A stretch of DNA of 64,000 nucleotides, from assembly GCA_050330195.1 (NCBI GenBank), contig JBHJOB010000029.1, positions 1-64,000 on the forward strand, in the 5' to 3' direction. A program made the position numbers and the translations under genes. This document shows, in pieces, positions 17,958 through 26,428 of the stretch; positions within the stretch are counted from its first letter, which is position 1, and every line of letters begins with the position of its first letter. Origin of the DNA: JAHQVI01 sp050330195 (lineage in GTDB: Bacteria; Pseudomonadota; Alphaproteobacteria; Rhizobiales; Rhodomicrobiaceae). The notes beneath the pieces were generated by a model, which did not search any database, was not told the DNA's origin, and was given only the letters and a program-made list of their open reading frames with translations.

Positions 17958-18947
17958 ATGGAACAGGCCCGAAAGGATCGGGGTGCGTCAAAGCCGGTCA
18001 TTGTTGAGCGTTTTCTGGACATGCTCAGTGTCGAACGCGGTGCGTCCGCGAACACACTCGATGCGTATTCCCGGGATCTCGCTCACTTTGCCGCGTTCGT
18101 CCAGAAGCGCAACAGGGCCTTGCAGACAGCCGGGGCAGATGATCTGACGGGCTTTATCTCGCAGATGATCAGTGAGGGACTTGCCGCCTCGTCGCGAGCC
18201 CGCCGCTTGTCGGCGCTGAAGCAGTTTTACCGTTTTCTGGTCGCTGAAGGCGTTCGCCCGGATGATCCTTCCAGCATGGTTGGCGGGCCGAAACGGGAAG
18301 CGGCGCTGCCGAAAACCCTGTCCGTCGAGGAGGTCGACCGTCTGCTGGATACGGCGCGGCGCAAGGTGGACGATCTGCGCAACGGCCAGCGCACCAAGGC
18401 GCTCCGGCTCTATTGCCTGCTTGAAATTCTCTATGCAACCGGCATGCGCGTGTCGGAATTGGTAGCGCTGCCGTATTCGACGCTCGCCGGTGACGAGCGG
18501 ACCCTGACGATCAGGGGCAAGGGCGGGCGTGAGCGCATCGTGCCGCTGAATCCTGCCGCGCAGGAGGCCTTGGCGCTCTATCTCGTCGAACGCAACGAAG
18601 GGGCGGCCAGGAATGGGGACGCATCCGGTGGCGGAGACCGTTCTCCGTGGCTGTTCCCGTCATGGGGCCAGCAGGGGCATCTGACACGCCAGAGGCTTGC
18701 GCAGGAACTGAAAATCCTTGCCAAGGAAGCCGGCATCGAGCCCGCGCGCGTCTCCCCGCATGTCCTGCGGCACGCTTTCGCCAGTCATCTGGTCGAGCGC
18801 GGCGCTGACCTCCGCTCGGTCCAGAAGCTGCTCGGGCACGCGGATATCGCCACGACGCAGGTCTACACCCATATGCGTGAGGGCCATTTGCGGCGCATCG
18901 TCGAGGAGCATCATCCGCTGAGCACCCGCGAGCGCACGGGCACGTAA
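17958..18947 (+). CDS. xerD: Site-specific tyrosine recombinase XerD
   Basis: 329 residues from ATG 17958; the frame is open further upstream but MEQARKDRG is the first start that gives family length. N-terminal SAM-like core-binding domain (about 14-100), then catalytic domain with Arg in ATGMRVSELVAL, Lys in IRGKGGRERIVPL, HVLRHAFASH, LGHADIATTQVYTH with the Tyr nucleophile. It resolves chromosome dimers at dif together with XerC and FtsK. A terminator follows. Confidence 0.92.
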   Translation: MEQARKDRGASKPVIVERFLDMLSVERGASANTLDAYSRDLAHFAAFVQKRNRALQTAGADDLTGFISQMISEGLAASSRARRLSALKQFYRFLVAEGVRPDDPSSMVGGPKREAALPKTLSVEEVDRLLDTARRKVDDLRNGQRTKALRLYCLLEILYATGMRVSELVALPYSTLAGDERTLTIRGKGGRERIVPLNPAAQEALALYLVERNEGAARNGDASGGGDRSPWLFPSWGQQGHLTRQRLAQELKILAKEAGIEPARVSPHVLRHAFASHLVERGADLRSVQKLLGHADIATTQVYTHMREGHLRRIVEEHHPLSTRERTGT

Positions 18948-18984
18948 CCCGCGTTTCGGCGCGGCGCATGTTGAACAACGGCAT

Positions 18985-19015
18985 GATCCCCGCCTCGGCG
19001 GGGATCTGTTTTTTT
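18985..19015 (+). terminator. Rho-independent terminator after xerD
   Basis: GATCCCCGCC / GGCGGGGATC stem (18985-18994 with 18997-19006) followed by a run of T at 19008-19015. Confidence 0.85.
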
Positions 19016-19164
19016 AAGGAGAAGCCAGTCCATGAGCAGCTTGACAGACCGGCCCTCCGGTCTGCACTTAGAGGCCACTTTCATTTGTGGAACGCGCAAG
19101 TGACCGCCAATACCAGCCAATATGCGCTCATCTTGCTGTCATTGGCGGCGTCTGACCGGATTGT

Positions 19165-20130
19165 ATGATGATACGGACCTATCTCGACTTCGAAAAACCG
19201 ATCGCCGAGCTTGAAGCCAGGATCGAGGATCTGAAATCACTCAAGGGCGAGGAGGATGACGGCTCCGTTTCCGTGGAGGATGAAGTCAAGCTCCTTGAGG
19301 AAAAAGCGAAAACGGCGCTCGAAGAAACCTACGCCAAGCTGACCCCCTGGCAGAAGACGCAGGTTGCGCGCCATCCGGACCGGCCGCATTGCATGGATTA
19401 TATCGAAGCCCTCATCGAGGATTTCGTACCGATGGCGGGGGATCGCTATTATTCCGAGGACAAGGCGATCATTGGCGGAGTTGGCCGTTTCCGTGGACGC
19501 TCGGTGGTCGTCATCGGCCATGAAAAGGGCAGCGACACCGAAAGCCGCCTGAAGCATAATTTCGGCATGGCGCGGCCGGAAGGCTACCGCAAAGCGGTCA
19601 GGCTGATGAAACTGGCCGACAAGTTCGGAATGCCGATCCTGACCTTCGTCGACACGGCCGGCGCCTATCCGGGCATCGGCGCGGAAGAGCGCGGACAGGC
19701 GGAAGCCATTGCCCGCTCGATCGACTGCTGTCTCGCCGTGAACGTGCCGATCATCTCCGTCGTCATCGGCGAAGGCGGTTCGGGCGGAGCCATCGCGATT
19801 GCGACGGCGAACAAGGTGCTGATGCTGGAACACTCGATCTACACGGTCGCCTCGCCGGAAGCCGCCGCCTCGATCCTCTGGCGCGATTCCGCGCACGCGC
19901 AGGACGCGGCGACCAACATGAAGATCACCGCGCAGGATCTGTCCCAGATGGGCATCATCGACGTGATCATCACCGAACCGGTCGGCGGCGCGCATCGCGA
20001 CAAGACCGCCATCATGCGTCTGACCGGCAATATGGTCGAACGCGCGCTCCGGGAATATGACGGAACGTCAGGCGAGGACATCCGCAAGGCCCGGCACGAC
20101 AAATTCCTAGAAATCGGACGATCACTCTAA
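19165..20130 (+). CDS. accA: Acetyl-CoA carboxylase carboxyltransferase subunit alpha
   Basis: 321 residues. It works with AccD to move the carboxyl group from biotin to acetyl-CoA, the first step of fatty acid synthesis. Recognised by YLDFEKPIAELEARI at the start, the oxyanion Gly pairs in IGEGGSGGAIAIA and SIYTVASPEAAASILW. Length is as in other alphaproteobacteria. MMIRTY offers two adjacent starts. Confidence 0.95.
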   Translation: MMIRTYLDFEKPIAELEARIEDLKSLKGEEDDGSVSVEDEVKLLEEKAKTALEETYAKLTPWQKTQVARHPDRPHCMDYIEALIEDFVPMAGDRYYSEDKAIIGGVGRFRGRSVVVIGHEKGSDTESRLKHNFGMARPEGYRKAVRLMKLADKFGMPILTFVDTAGAYPGIGAEERGQAEAIARSIDCCLAVNVPIISVVIGEGGSGGAIAIATANKVLMLEHSIYTVASPEAAASILWRDSAHAQDAATNMKITAQDLSQMGIIDVIITEPVGGAHRDKTAIMRLTGNMVERALREYDGTSGEDIRKARHDKFLEIGRSL

Positions 20131-20320
20131 TGTGACCTTAAGCCTTTGCGTCTAATCGTCTTGCCGCGACGATAATAGCCGGGATGTCAAAAAGCCGCCG
20201 CTTTTCCCCGGACGAATGGATTTGAGTTGCGAATCAGGTGTTTGCTGCCTGTTATTGGCTGCGTATGGCATTTTCAGTTAGAAAAGCGGATCTTCCCGGC
20301 GTGTGCAAGGGGCACGAAGT

Positions 20321-21367
20321 ATGTCGATAAGAAGTGTTTTTCGTCTGGCATGTACCGCAGCCTTGGCGGTTTTCCTGGGCGGCTGCCCGTTTGGCGGCAG
20401 TGGCGGAATCTCACCTGCTCTGAAGCAGATACCAGCCGAGACGCAGGTTCTTCTCGCCAAGAAAGGCATGACGCAGGAAGCTCCGATCCTTATCCGGATT
20501 TTCAAGGAAGAATCGCAGCTTGAGATCTGGAAGGAAAAGTCGGACGGGCGCTTCCATCATTTCAAGACCTATCCGATCTGCAACTGGTCAGGCGATCTGG
20601 GGCCGAAGGTCCGCGAAGGCGACAAGCAGGCGCCGGAAGGCTTCTATACCGTTACGGCCGGGCAGATGAATCCGAACAGCCAGTTCCACCTCTCGTTCAA
20701 TCTCGGCTATCCGAACGATTACGACAAGGTCAATGGCCGGACCGGCAGCGCCCTCATGGTGCATGGCGATTGCCGCTCGGCGGGCTGTTTTGCCATGACC
20801 GACGCGCTGATCGAGGAAATTTACGCCATTGCGCGCGAGGCGTTCAACGCCGGTCAGAGCAAATTTCACGTACATGCCTTTCCGTTCCGCATGACGCCCG
20901 CGAACATGAAGCGGCGCAGCGACAATCGCTGGTACAGCTTCTGGAAGACGTTGAAGGTCGGCTATGACGATTTCGAGCTGACCCGGATTCCGCCAAAGGT
21001 CGCCGTCTGTTCGCGGCAATATCTCGTCAATGCCGATTTCTTCGGCCATGTCGCCCAGCCTGATCCGGCCTCCAATTGCCCGGCCTATCGGCGCGTTCCG
21101 GGGGAGCCGTTCTCGCCGTTCGGCGACGGGCAGCAGCAGGCGCAGCAGGGCACGACGTCGTCTACCCAGTCGGGCGCCAGCCGTCTGGCCTCCTATAGGT
21201 CTACTCGCGAGACGTCGTCCGCCGACAAGGACGAAGAGGGTGAGGCTCGCGAGCCTGTGGCTCAGACGGAGCCGGAAGAAAGAACCGACCCTGACGAACA
21301 ACCGACGCTTCACCGCGTCGTCAAGTCGGGCAAGGGCGACATGGTTCCCGCGGCAGCATCGAATTGA
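20321..21367 (+). CDS. YafK-type L,D-transpeptidase lipoprotein
   Basis: 348 residues from Met 20321. An export signal with lipobox (AVFLGGC, Cys near residue 22) predicts a lipoprotein. The YkuD-type domain (about 50-200) carries the catalytic motif MVHGDCRSAGCFAMTD, with His and the nucleophilic Cys in SAGC. The C-terminal 80 residues are Gln/Ser/Glu-rich and low complexity. Relatives of YafK/DpaA cut or make peptidoglycan cross-links or release Braun-type lipoprotein. It starts 190 bases after accA and is probably separately transcribed. Confidence 0.85.
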   Translation: MSIRSVFRLACTAALAVFLGGCPFGGSGGISPALKQIPAETQVLLAKKGMTQEAPILIRIFKEESQLEIWKEKSDGRFHHFKTYPICNWSGDLGPKVREGDKQAPEGFYTVTAGQMNPNSQFHLSFNLGYPNDYDKVNGRTGSALMVHGDCRSAGCFAMTDALIEEIYAIAREAFNAGQSKFHVHAFPFRMTPANMKRRSDNRWYSFWKTLKVGYDDFELTRIPPKVAVCSRQYLVNADFFGHVAQPDPASNCPAYRRVPGEPFSPFGDGQQQAQQGTTSSTQSGASRLASYRSTRETSSADKDEEGEAREPVAQTEPEERTDPDEQPTLHRVVKSGKGDMVPAAASN

Positions 21368-21389
21368 CGCCCGAAGCCAGCGGGGAGCA

Positions 21390-22040
21390 TTACGACTTCA
21401 CCCGCGCCTTGACCGAAGCCGGGATCTCGACATCCGCCAGCACGCGGTCATCGGGCTTCGGCGTTCCCTCCGCCATGCGCAGGGGGATCAGTCCGGCCCA
21501 GATCGGCAGCGCATAGTCCTCCTCGTCGTCGATCGGCGGCCCCGAACGGGTCTTCATCGAAACGGCCTCCATGTCCACCCGCAGCACGCTTGTCGCCCGC
21601 AGCTCCTTTTCCATCATGGGCCGCGACTCCGCCCATCGTCCCGGCACGAGCTGGTCCGTAACGAGCGCAAGCGCCGTTTCGGCTTCCTCGGGCTCGGTGA
21701 CAGGCCGGGCATGGCCGTGAACGACGACCGAGCGATAGTTCATCGAGCAGTGGAAAGCGGAGCGCGCCACCACGATCGCATCGGTAAGCGTGACCGTGAT
21801 ACAGACCGGGATGCCCTTCGCCATCCGCTTGGCGAACCGCGCGGCCTTCGCGCCGTGAATGTACAGCGTATCGCCGTTGCGGCCATAGACCATCGGCATG
21901 ACGACCGGCCGGTCATGATCGACGAAGCCGACATGCGCGACCAGGCCTTCATCGAGTACGGCGTAGATCGCCTCCCGTTCATACCCGCCCCGATCCGGCC
22001 GCCGGACCTTGTTGAGCGGGCCGACTTCGAATGTGCTCAT
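21390..22040 (-). CDS. Pyridoxamine 5'-phosphate oxidase-family flavoprotein
   Basis: 216 residues of split-barrel flavin-binding fold: HVGFVDHDRPVVMPMVYGRN, then DTLYIHGAKAARFAKRM and CSMNYRSVVVHGHARPV. It belongs to the broad nitroreductase-A/PNPOx-like group rather than PdxH itself. It is divergent from the MocR regulator at 22135, with only about 95 bases between them, and such regulators often control the divergent gene, so a link to vitamin B6 or flavin chemistry is a fair inference. Confidence 0.8.
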   Translation of the reverse strand: MSTFEVGPLNKVRRPDRGGYEREAIYAVLDEGLVAHVGFVDHDRPVVMPMVYGRNGDTLYIHGAKAARFAKRMAKGIPVCITVTLTDAIVVARSAFHCSMNYRSVVVHGHARPVTEPEEAETALALVTDQLVPGRWAESRPMMEKELRATSVLRVDMEAVSMKTRSGPPIDDEEDYALPIWAGLIPLRMAEGTPKPDDRVLADVEIPASVKARVKS

Positions 22041-22134
22041 GCTCTGCCCCTTCAGGAAAATCTCGCTAGGCGAGCAATTTGCCGCTAGACTGGTCCTCTT
22101 GAAAGCGCCATTTTCTGTTTTTTGAGAGGGCCAG

Positions 22135-23586
22135 TTGCGCGACGCCTTTTCCGGTATTCTCGATCTTTCCCGCGACGGGACGGAGCCGCTGCACGTTCAG
22201 ATGACGTTGCAGATCAAGGCCGCCGTTCTCTCCGGGCGGCTTCCGGCCCGCACGCGCCTGCCGTCGAGCCGCGTGCTCGCCGCCAAGCTCGATGTGAGCC
22301 GCAACACGGTTCTGAGCGCCCTCGATCAGCTCAAGGCCGAAGGCGTCATCGAGGCGGTGCAAGGCTCGGGCACCCGCGTTGCTGAACTTGCGCCCGATGC
22401 ATTCGAGCGTGTTCCAGCGCCTCCGATGGCCGCGCCGCGCGTCCATCGCCTCGCTGGAAACTGGACCGAGCCGCTGGCGCGTTTCCATCCCGTCATGCTC
22501 GACCGGCCGCGCCCTTTCATGCCCGGCATACCGGATCTTGGCTCCTTTCCTTCGGACATCTGGGCAACCAGCCTTCGCCGGGCCGCCCGCCTGGCTGACG
22601 CCGAAACGGCTGGATACGGCGCGCTGTCCGGTCATCCGCGCTTCCGCCGGTTGCTGGCCGAGCATCTGGCCGAGACGCGCAGTGTTGTTGCGGCCCCGGA
22701 GCAGATCATCGTCACATCCTCCGCCCGCGGCGGGCTGAGCCTGATCGTCGCCGCGCTCCTGTCGCCGGGCGAGGAATGCTGGGTGGAGGAGCCCGGCTTC
22801 CGCAGCGCCAAGGCGATCTTCAGCGCGGCTGGCGGCGGGCTCGTTCCGGTCCCGGTGGACGGTGATGGCATCGACGTTTCGCGCGCCCCCTCGGCAAGCC
22901 GTCCCCGGCTGATCTACGTGACGCCGTCGCATCAATATCCGACCGGCGCGCTCATGTCGCTCACCCGCCGTCTCGCGCTGATCGAGCGGGCGTCCGCCAG
23001 CGGCGGCTACATCATCGAAGACGACTATGACAGCGAGTTCCAATATCGCGGACGCCCGATTGCCGCCCTGCAGGGGCTGGATACGACGGAAAGCGTGATC
23101 TATCTCGGCACATTCGCCAAGAGCCTCCAGCCCGGCCTGCGAGTCGGTTTCATCGTCGCGCCGCCGGGCCTTGCCGACGCGCTCGCGCAGATCCAGCGTC
23201 ATACCGGGCAACTCGTTCCGCCGGTCATGCAACTCGCGCTTGCCGATTTCATAGAGCGTGGCCATTACCGTGCGCATCTGAGGCGCATGAAGGGGATTTA
23301 TGCGCGGCGGCTTGCGCAATTCGCGGACGGCATCGCTGCGCAGTCGCGTGGCACGCTCGCGGCGGCGGCGCCCGATGGAGGGCTGCAGACGGTCGTGACG
23401 TCGCGTGACGGGGAGGCCGAGGACATGCTCATGGCGCGGCTTGCCAGGGCCGGAATACAGGCGCAGCCACTCGCGGATTTTCATCTCGCACCGGAGACCG
23501 CGCTGCATCGGGGCGTGCTGATGGGCTTCGCGGCATGGAAGGATGACGAGGCCGCAAAGGCGCTCGCGCATCTTGCGGGGAGCTAA
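22135..23586 (+). CDS. MocR/PdxR-type GntR regulator with aminotransferase domain
   Basis: 483 residues beginning with a TTG codon (read as Met). The winged helix at about 20-90 includes SRVLAAKLDVSRNTVLSALD. A class I aminotransferase-like domain fills 120-480, with the PLP-lysine in LGTFAKSLQPGLRVGF and EDDYDSEFQYRG. Members sense PLP or related ligands and regulate adjacent genes, here most likely the divergent flavoprotein. The C-terminus overlaps the end of the converging cupin gene by 4 bases. Confidence 0.88.
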   Translation: MRDAFSGILDLSRDGTEPLHVQMTLQIKAAVLSGRLPARTRLPSSRVLAAKLDVSRNTVLSALDQLKAEGVIEAVQGSGTRVAELAPDAFERVPAPPMAAPRVHRLAGNWTEPLARFHPVMLDRPRPFMPGIPDLGSFPSDIWATSLRRAARLADAETAGYGALSGHPRFRRLLAEHLAETRSVVAAPEQIIVTSSARGGLSLIVAALLSPGEECWVEEPGFRSAKAIFSAAGGGLVPVPVDGDGIDVSRAPSASRPRLIYVTPSHQYPTGALMSLTRRLALIERASASGGYIIEDDYDSEFQYRGRPIAALQGLDTTESVIYLGTFAKSLQPGLRVGFIVAPPGLADALAQIQRHTGQLVPPVMQLALADFIERGHYRAHLRRMKGIYARRLAQFADGIAAQSRGTLAAAAPDGGLQTVVTSRDGEAEDMLMARLARAGIQAQPLADFHLAPETALHRGVLMGFAAWKDDEAAKALAHLAGS

Positions 23587-24038
23587 CCGGCACGAATAAA
23601 CGCAGCGATGTCGGCCCGCGCGTTCAGCTCCGCCAGATCGTCAGCATCCGGAAGCTGCGGCCTGTCGCGCTCGTGGTCCACCATGCAGAGAAAGCCAGGC
23701 GGCTCATCGTCAGCGGCGCGGAACTGGTGCCATGTCATGGGCGGGATCGAGACCAGATCGAGTTCGCCAATATCGCGAAGCTCACCGCCGACGAGACAGC
23801 GCCCCTTGCCGCGCAGGACCATGACGGCGTGGACGTGCTCATGGCGCTCCAGCGTCGAATGCCCGCCCGGCGCGATCTCGAAATAGCGCAGCTCACCGGA
23901 AATCATCTCGTCACGGAACAATGTCTGGCGCGTTATGTCCTTGAACGGAGCGCTGCTTTCTTCCTTGTACGCGTGCAGATCGACGCCTTCCCAGCGGAAG
24001 CCGCCGGCATGGCCACGAAAATGCTTCGTTTCGCTCAT
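23583..24038 (-). CDS. Cupin-domain protein coupled to the RuBisCO-like gene
   Basis: 151 residues from the Met that overlaps the upstream stop as ATGA. Cupin motif 1 is GGHSTLERHEHVHAVMVLRGKG and motif 2 is PPMTWHQFR, supplying His residues for a metal. Overlap with the RuBisCO-like gene implies co-translation and a shared pathway, perhaps isomerisation or oxidation of a sugar-acid-type product. No specific reaction can be assigned. Confidence 0.8.
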   Translation of the reverse strand: MSETKHFRGHAGGFRWEGVDLHAYKEESSAPFKDITRQTLFRDEMISGELRYFEIAPGGHSTLERHEHVHAVMVLRGKGRCLVGGELRDIGELDLVSIPPMTWHQFRAADDEPPGFLCMVDHERDRPQLPDADDLAELNARADIAAFIRAG

Positions 24039-25138
24039 GGTTCTCCATCCCTGCTGAGGCGAGCCACTTCGTCGGCGAAGCGGGCGCTCGCTTCGGTCAG
24101 CCGCTCGCGCGCCGCCAGCAGGCCGCCCCCGATCAGCGTCATCACATCCACACCGTAAAATGTAAGCATTTCCCTGAGCCGATCCAAATTCATCCCCCCT
24201 GCCGGGACGGGCATGGCGGGAACCAGTCCTCCCCACGGCCCGCGCGCCGCATCGGCAATCGCGGCGCAAGTGGCTTCCGAATAGCCAAAGCGTCCACCGT
24301 AATTGGGGAAGATGACCGCATCCGCGCCCAAGAGTCGAAACAGCTTGCCGATCAGCAAGGGCGGCGCAATCCGGGCCGCTCCGCCGAGTGCGGGGTGGGC
24401 GAGGAAAGCCATGTCGCGATTTTCGCTCGCAAGTGCGTGGAAGGCGGGCAGGCCAACGATCATCGGCGCGATGAGGAGCGTATCGAGCCCTTCATCCCGC
24501 GCTATGCAGAGCTGATCCCGAAGCTGATCGAGATTTCCGGAAAGGCTCGGGACATAGCGTGTTGCGTGTCCGGTTTCCGCCGCCTGCCGCGCCGCCGCAG
24601 CACAGGCCCGCATTCGCTCCGCAAACGGACTGTAGCGCTGATCGGCAAGACCGTGATCATCCTTGACATAGTCGATCCGGCCAAGCGCGAAACGGCGCAC
24701 CAGATCGGCGAGCTTCCGCGAAGAAAGCCCCTGCGGCTTGATCGCCGCGCAGGTGAGCGCCCGCCGCCCGGCGCCGACGCGGGCCCGCAACCCCGCCATC
24801 CCGATGGCCGGACCGCAAAACGCCGCCAGCATTTCCGCCGGCAGTTCGACATCCTCAAGCGTCACATCTTCATGGAGCGAGCTGTTGCCGAACAGCATGT
24901 TCATGAACTGGCCGGGATCGTCGCCGACGGTCTCCGCCGCGAGCGACACCGCGACGCGAAACGTGCCGTCGCCGACATCCGTTATCCCGATCACCCGGCC
25001 GACGATGCTCTCCAGCACATATGCATCGTCAATCGCATCGAGCGGCATCTCGACGCTCTGCTCGACGGCGAGAGCATCGGCCTTTCCGCCGATTTCATCG
25101 CTGCTGCAACGGATGCGGTAATGGGCGGTCAGACGCAT
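24035..25138 (-). CDS. RuBisCO-like protein (form IV)
   Basis: 367 residues from MRLTAHYRIRC; GAGG lies just upstream, while an earlier Met at 25180 lacks support. RuBisCO large-subunit fold: KPQG in place of the catalytic KPK motif region, and GRIDYVKDDHGLADQ where true RuBisCO has the carbamylated Lys in GGxDFxKDDE (here Lys kept, Glu replaced by His). The HPALGG block replaces the substrate-binding HRAM/HGG loop. These changes mean it does not fix CO2. Known form IV proteins act as enolases in methionine salvage or on sugar-acid phosphates; none of those partner genes are here. Follows engB by 34 bases. Confidence 0.85.
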   Translation of the reverse strand: MRLTAHYRIRCSSDEIGGKADALAVEQSVEMPLDAIDDAYVLESIVGRVIGITDVGDGTFRVAVSLAAETVGDDPGQFMNMLFGNSSLHEDVTLEDVELPAEMLAAFCGPAIGMAGLRARVGAGRRALTCAAIKPQGLSSRKLADLVRRFALGRIDYVKDDHGLADQRYSPFAERMRACAAAARQAAETGHATRYVPSLSGNLDQLRDQLCIARDEGLDTLLIAPMIVGLPAFHALASENRDMAFLAHPALGGAARIAPPLLIGKLFRLLGADAVIFPNYGGRFGYSEATCAAIADAARGPWGGLVPAMPVPAGGMNLDRLREMLTFYGVDVMTLIGGGLLAARERLTEASARFADEVARLSRDGEP

Positions 25139-25172
25139 GGAACCTCGGGAAGATGGGAAGCCTCGGGCGACG

Positions 25173-25841
25173 TCAGGCAATGGCGCGGGCGACCGCGAGC
25201 CGCAGATCGTCCAAGCCGGTCTTTTTCTCGGAGGACGTCACGATCAGCTCGGGGAAAGCCGCCGGATGCTCGCCGATCTTCGCCCGCGTGTCGGCTTCGA
25301 CCGCTTCCAGCTCACCGCGCTTGAGCTTGTCAATCTTGGTCAGCACGATCTGGTAGGACACGGCGGACTTGTCCATGAGCTTCATGGCGTCGACATCGTT
25401 CGGCTTGATGCCGTGGCGGCTGTCGATCAGCAGGAAGACCCGCTCAAGCTGCGTGCGGCCGCGCAGATAGTCGTAGACTAGGCGCTGCCAGCCCGCGACC
25501 AGCGATTTTGGCGCGCGGGCATAGCCATAGCCGGGCATGTCGACGATGTGCAGCGCGTCGCCCATGCGGAAATAGTTCAGCTCCCGCGTGCGGCCCGGCG
25601 TGTTCGACGTCCGGGCGAGCGAGCCTTGAGCCAGCATGGCGTTAAGCAGGCTGGACTTGCCGACATTGGAGCGGCCGGCGAATGCGACTTCCGGAATACG
25701 CTCGTCCGGCAGGCCTGACGCGGCGACAACGCCCTTGACGAAGATGCATGGCAGGCGAAACAGCGCTTCGGCGCTTGCGCGCTCGGCTTTTTCGCGCTGA
25801 CGGTCGGCCTCTGGCTGGTCCTGTGGCTGGTCCATGATCAT
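25173..25841 (-). CDS. engB: Ribosome biogenesis GTPase EngB/YihA
   Basis: 222 residues. P-loop GRSNVGKSSLLNA, DMPGYG (G3), LTKIDK (G4) and TSSEKK (G5) are all present. The protein helps assemble the large ribosomal subunit. It belongs to the rpmH-rnpA-yidC-engB order typical of alphaproteobacteria, though here a small secreted-protein gene on the other strand lies between yidC and engB. Confidence 0.93.
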   Translation of the reverse strand: MIMDQPQDQPEADRQREKAERASAEALFRLPCIFVKGVVAASGLPDERIPEVAFAGRSNVGKSSLLNAMLAQGSLARTSNTPGRTRELNYFRMGDALHIVDMPGYGYARAPKSLVAGWQRLVYDYLRGRTQLERVFLLIDSRHGIKPNDVDAMKLMDKSAVSYQIVLTKIDKLKRGELEAVEADTRAKIGEHPAAFPELIVTSSEKKTGLDDLRLAVARAIA

Positions 25842-26053
25842 TCCGATAGTTACTTGCGGCTATTGCCTAGCATGAAGGCCGCCGGCGATGAAGCCATTGC
25901 AATCTACGTTTGGCGCGACGTGCGCACCTTGCTTCCCGATTTTTGCATGGCAGTTCTGCCGGATTGGGTGACGGATTTTTCGCCCTCACCGCATATATAT
26001 GCTCATGCCGAAGGGAGAGGGCCCACTGTTACTTCTACAGAAAAGGGTCCAAG

Positions 26054-26332
26054 ATGATCATTGGAAAGAAAATTTCGACTGTTCTCGCTGCCGCGTCGCT
26101 GATGGGCGTATTGACGGTAACGGGGGCGCAAGCCGATACATGCCGCCAGATCGAAGGCAAGCCGCTCGCCGAGTGGGACTTCAACAGCATGAATTCGGAC
26201 CCGGTCACGTTCAACATCGTCTGTGACGGTGACTATCAGGAGGCCGTCCAGAACCGGAACGAGACGACGAGCTACTCCTCAGTGCCCGCGCAGTCCGAGC
26301 ACGGCTACGAGCAGCGGGCTCAGCGCGACTGA
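26054..26332 (+). CDS. Small secreted protein, unknown function
   Basis: 92 residues from Met 26054. A clear signal peptide ends with GAQA before DTCRQIEGKP. The mature part is about 65 residues with two cysteines (DTCRQ and NIVCDGD) that could form one disulfide, then a polar Ser/Gln-rich tail. No family recognised. Sits alone between engB and yidC on the opposite strand, followed by a strong hairpin. Confidence 0.65.
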   Translation: MIIGKKISTVLAAASLMGVLTVTGAQADTCRQIEGKPLAEWDFNSMNSDPVTFNIVCDGDYQEAVQNRNETTSYSSVPAQSEHGYEQRAQRD

Positions 26333-26365
26333 CAGCCCGCGTGCAGAGACTGATTGCTGAAATAA

Positions 26366-26398
26366 ATCGACCCGCTGCAACCAATGCAGCGGGTCGAT
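26366..26398. terminator. 14-bp perfect hairpin, bidirectional terminator
   Basis: ATCGACCCGCTGCA and its exact complement around a 5-base loop, between the converging secreted-protein and yidC genes. A/T-rich flanks on both sides fit use in both directions. Confidence 0.8.
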
Positions 26399-26428
26399 AT
26401 TCGTCAGCCGTCCAAATTTGAGGCTCGG

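Noticed and set aside
22066..23571. 501-codon minus-strand frame opposite the MocR gene
   Set aside because: Arg/Gly-rich shadow without domain pattern; MocR shows both HTH and PLP motifs.
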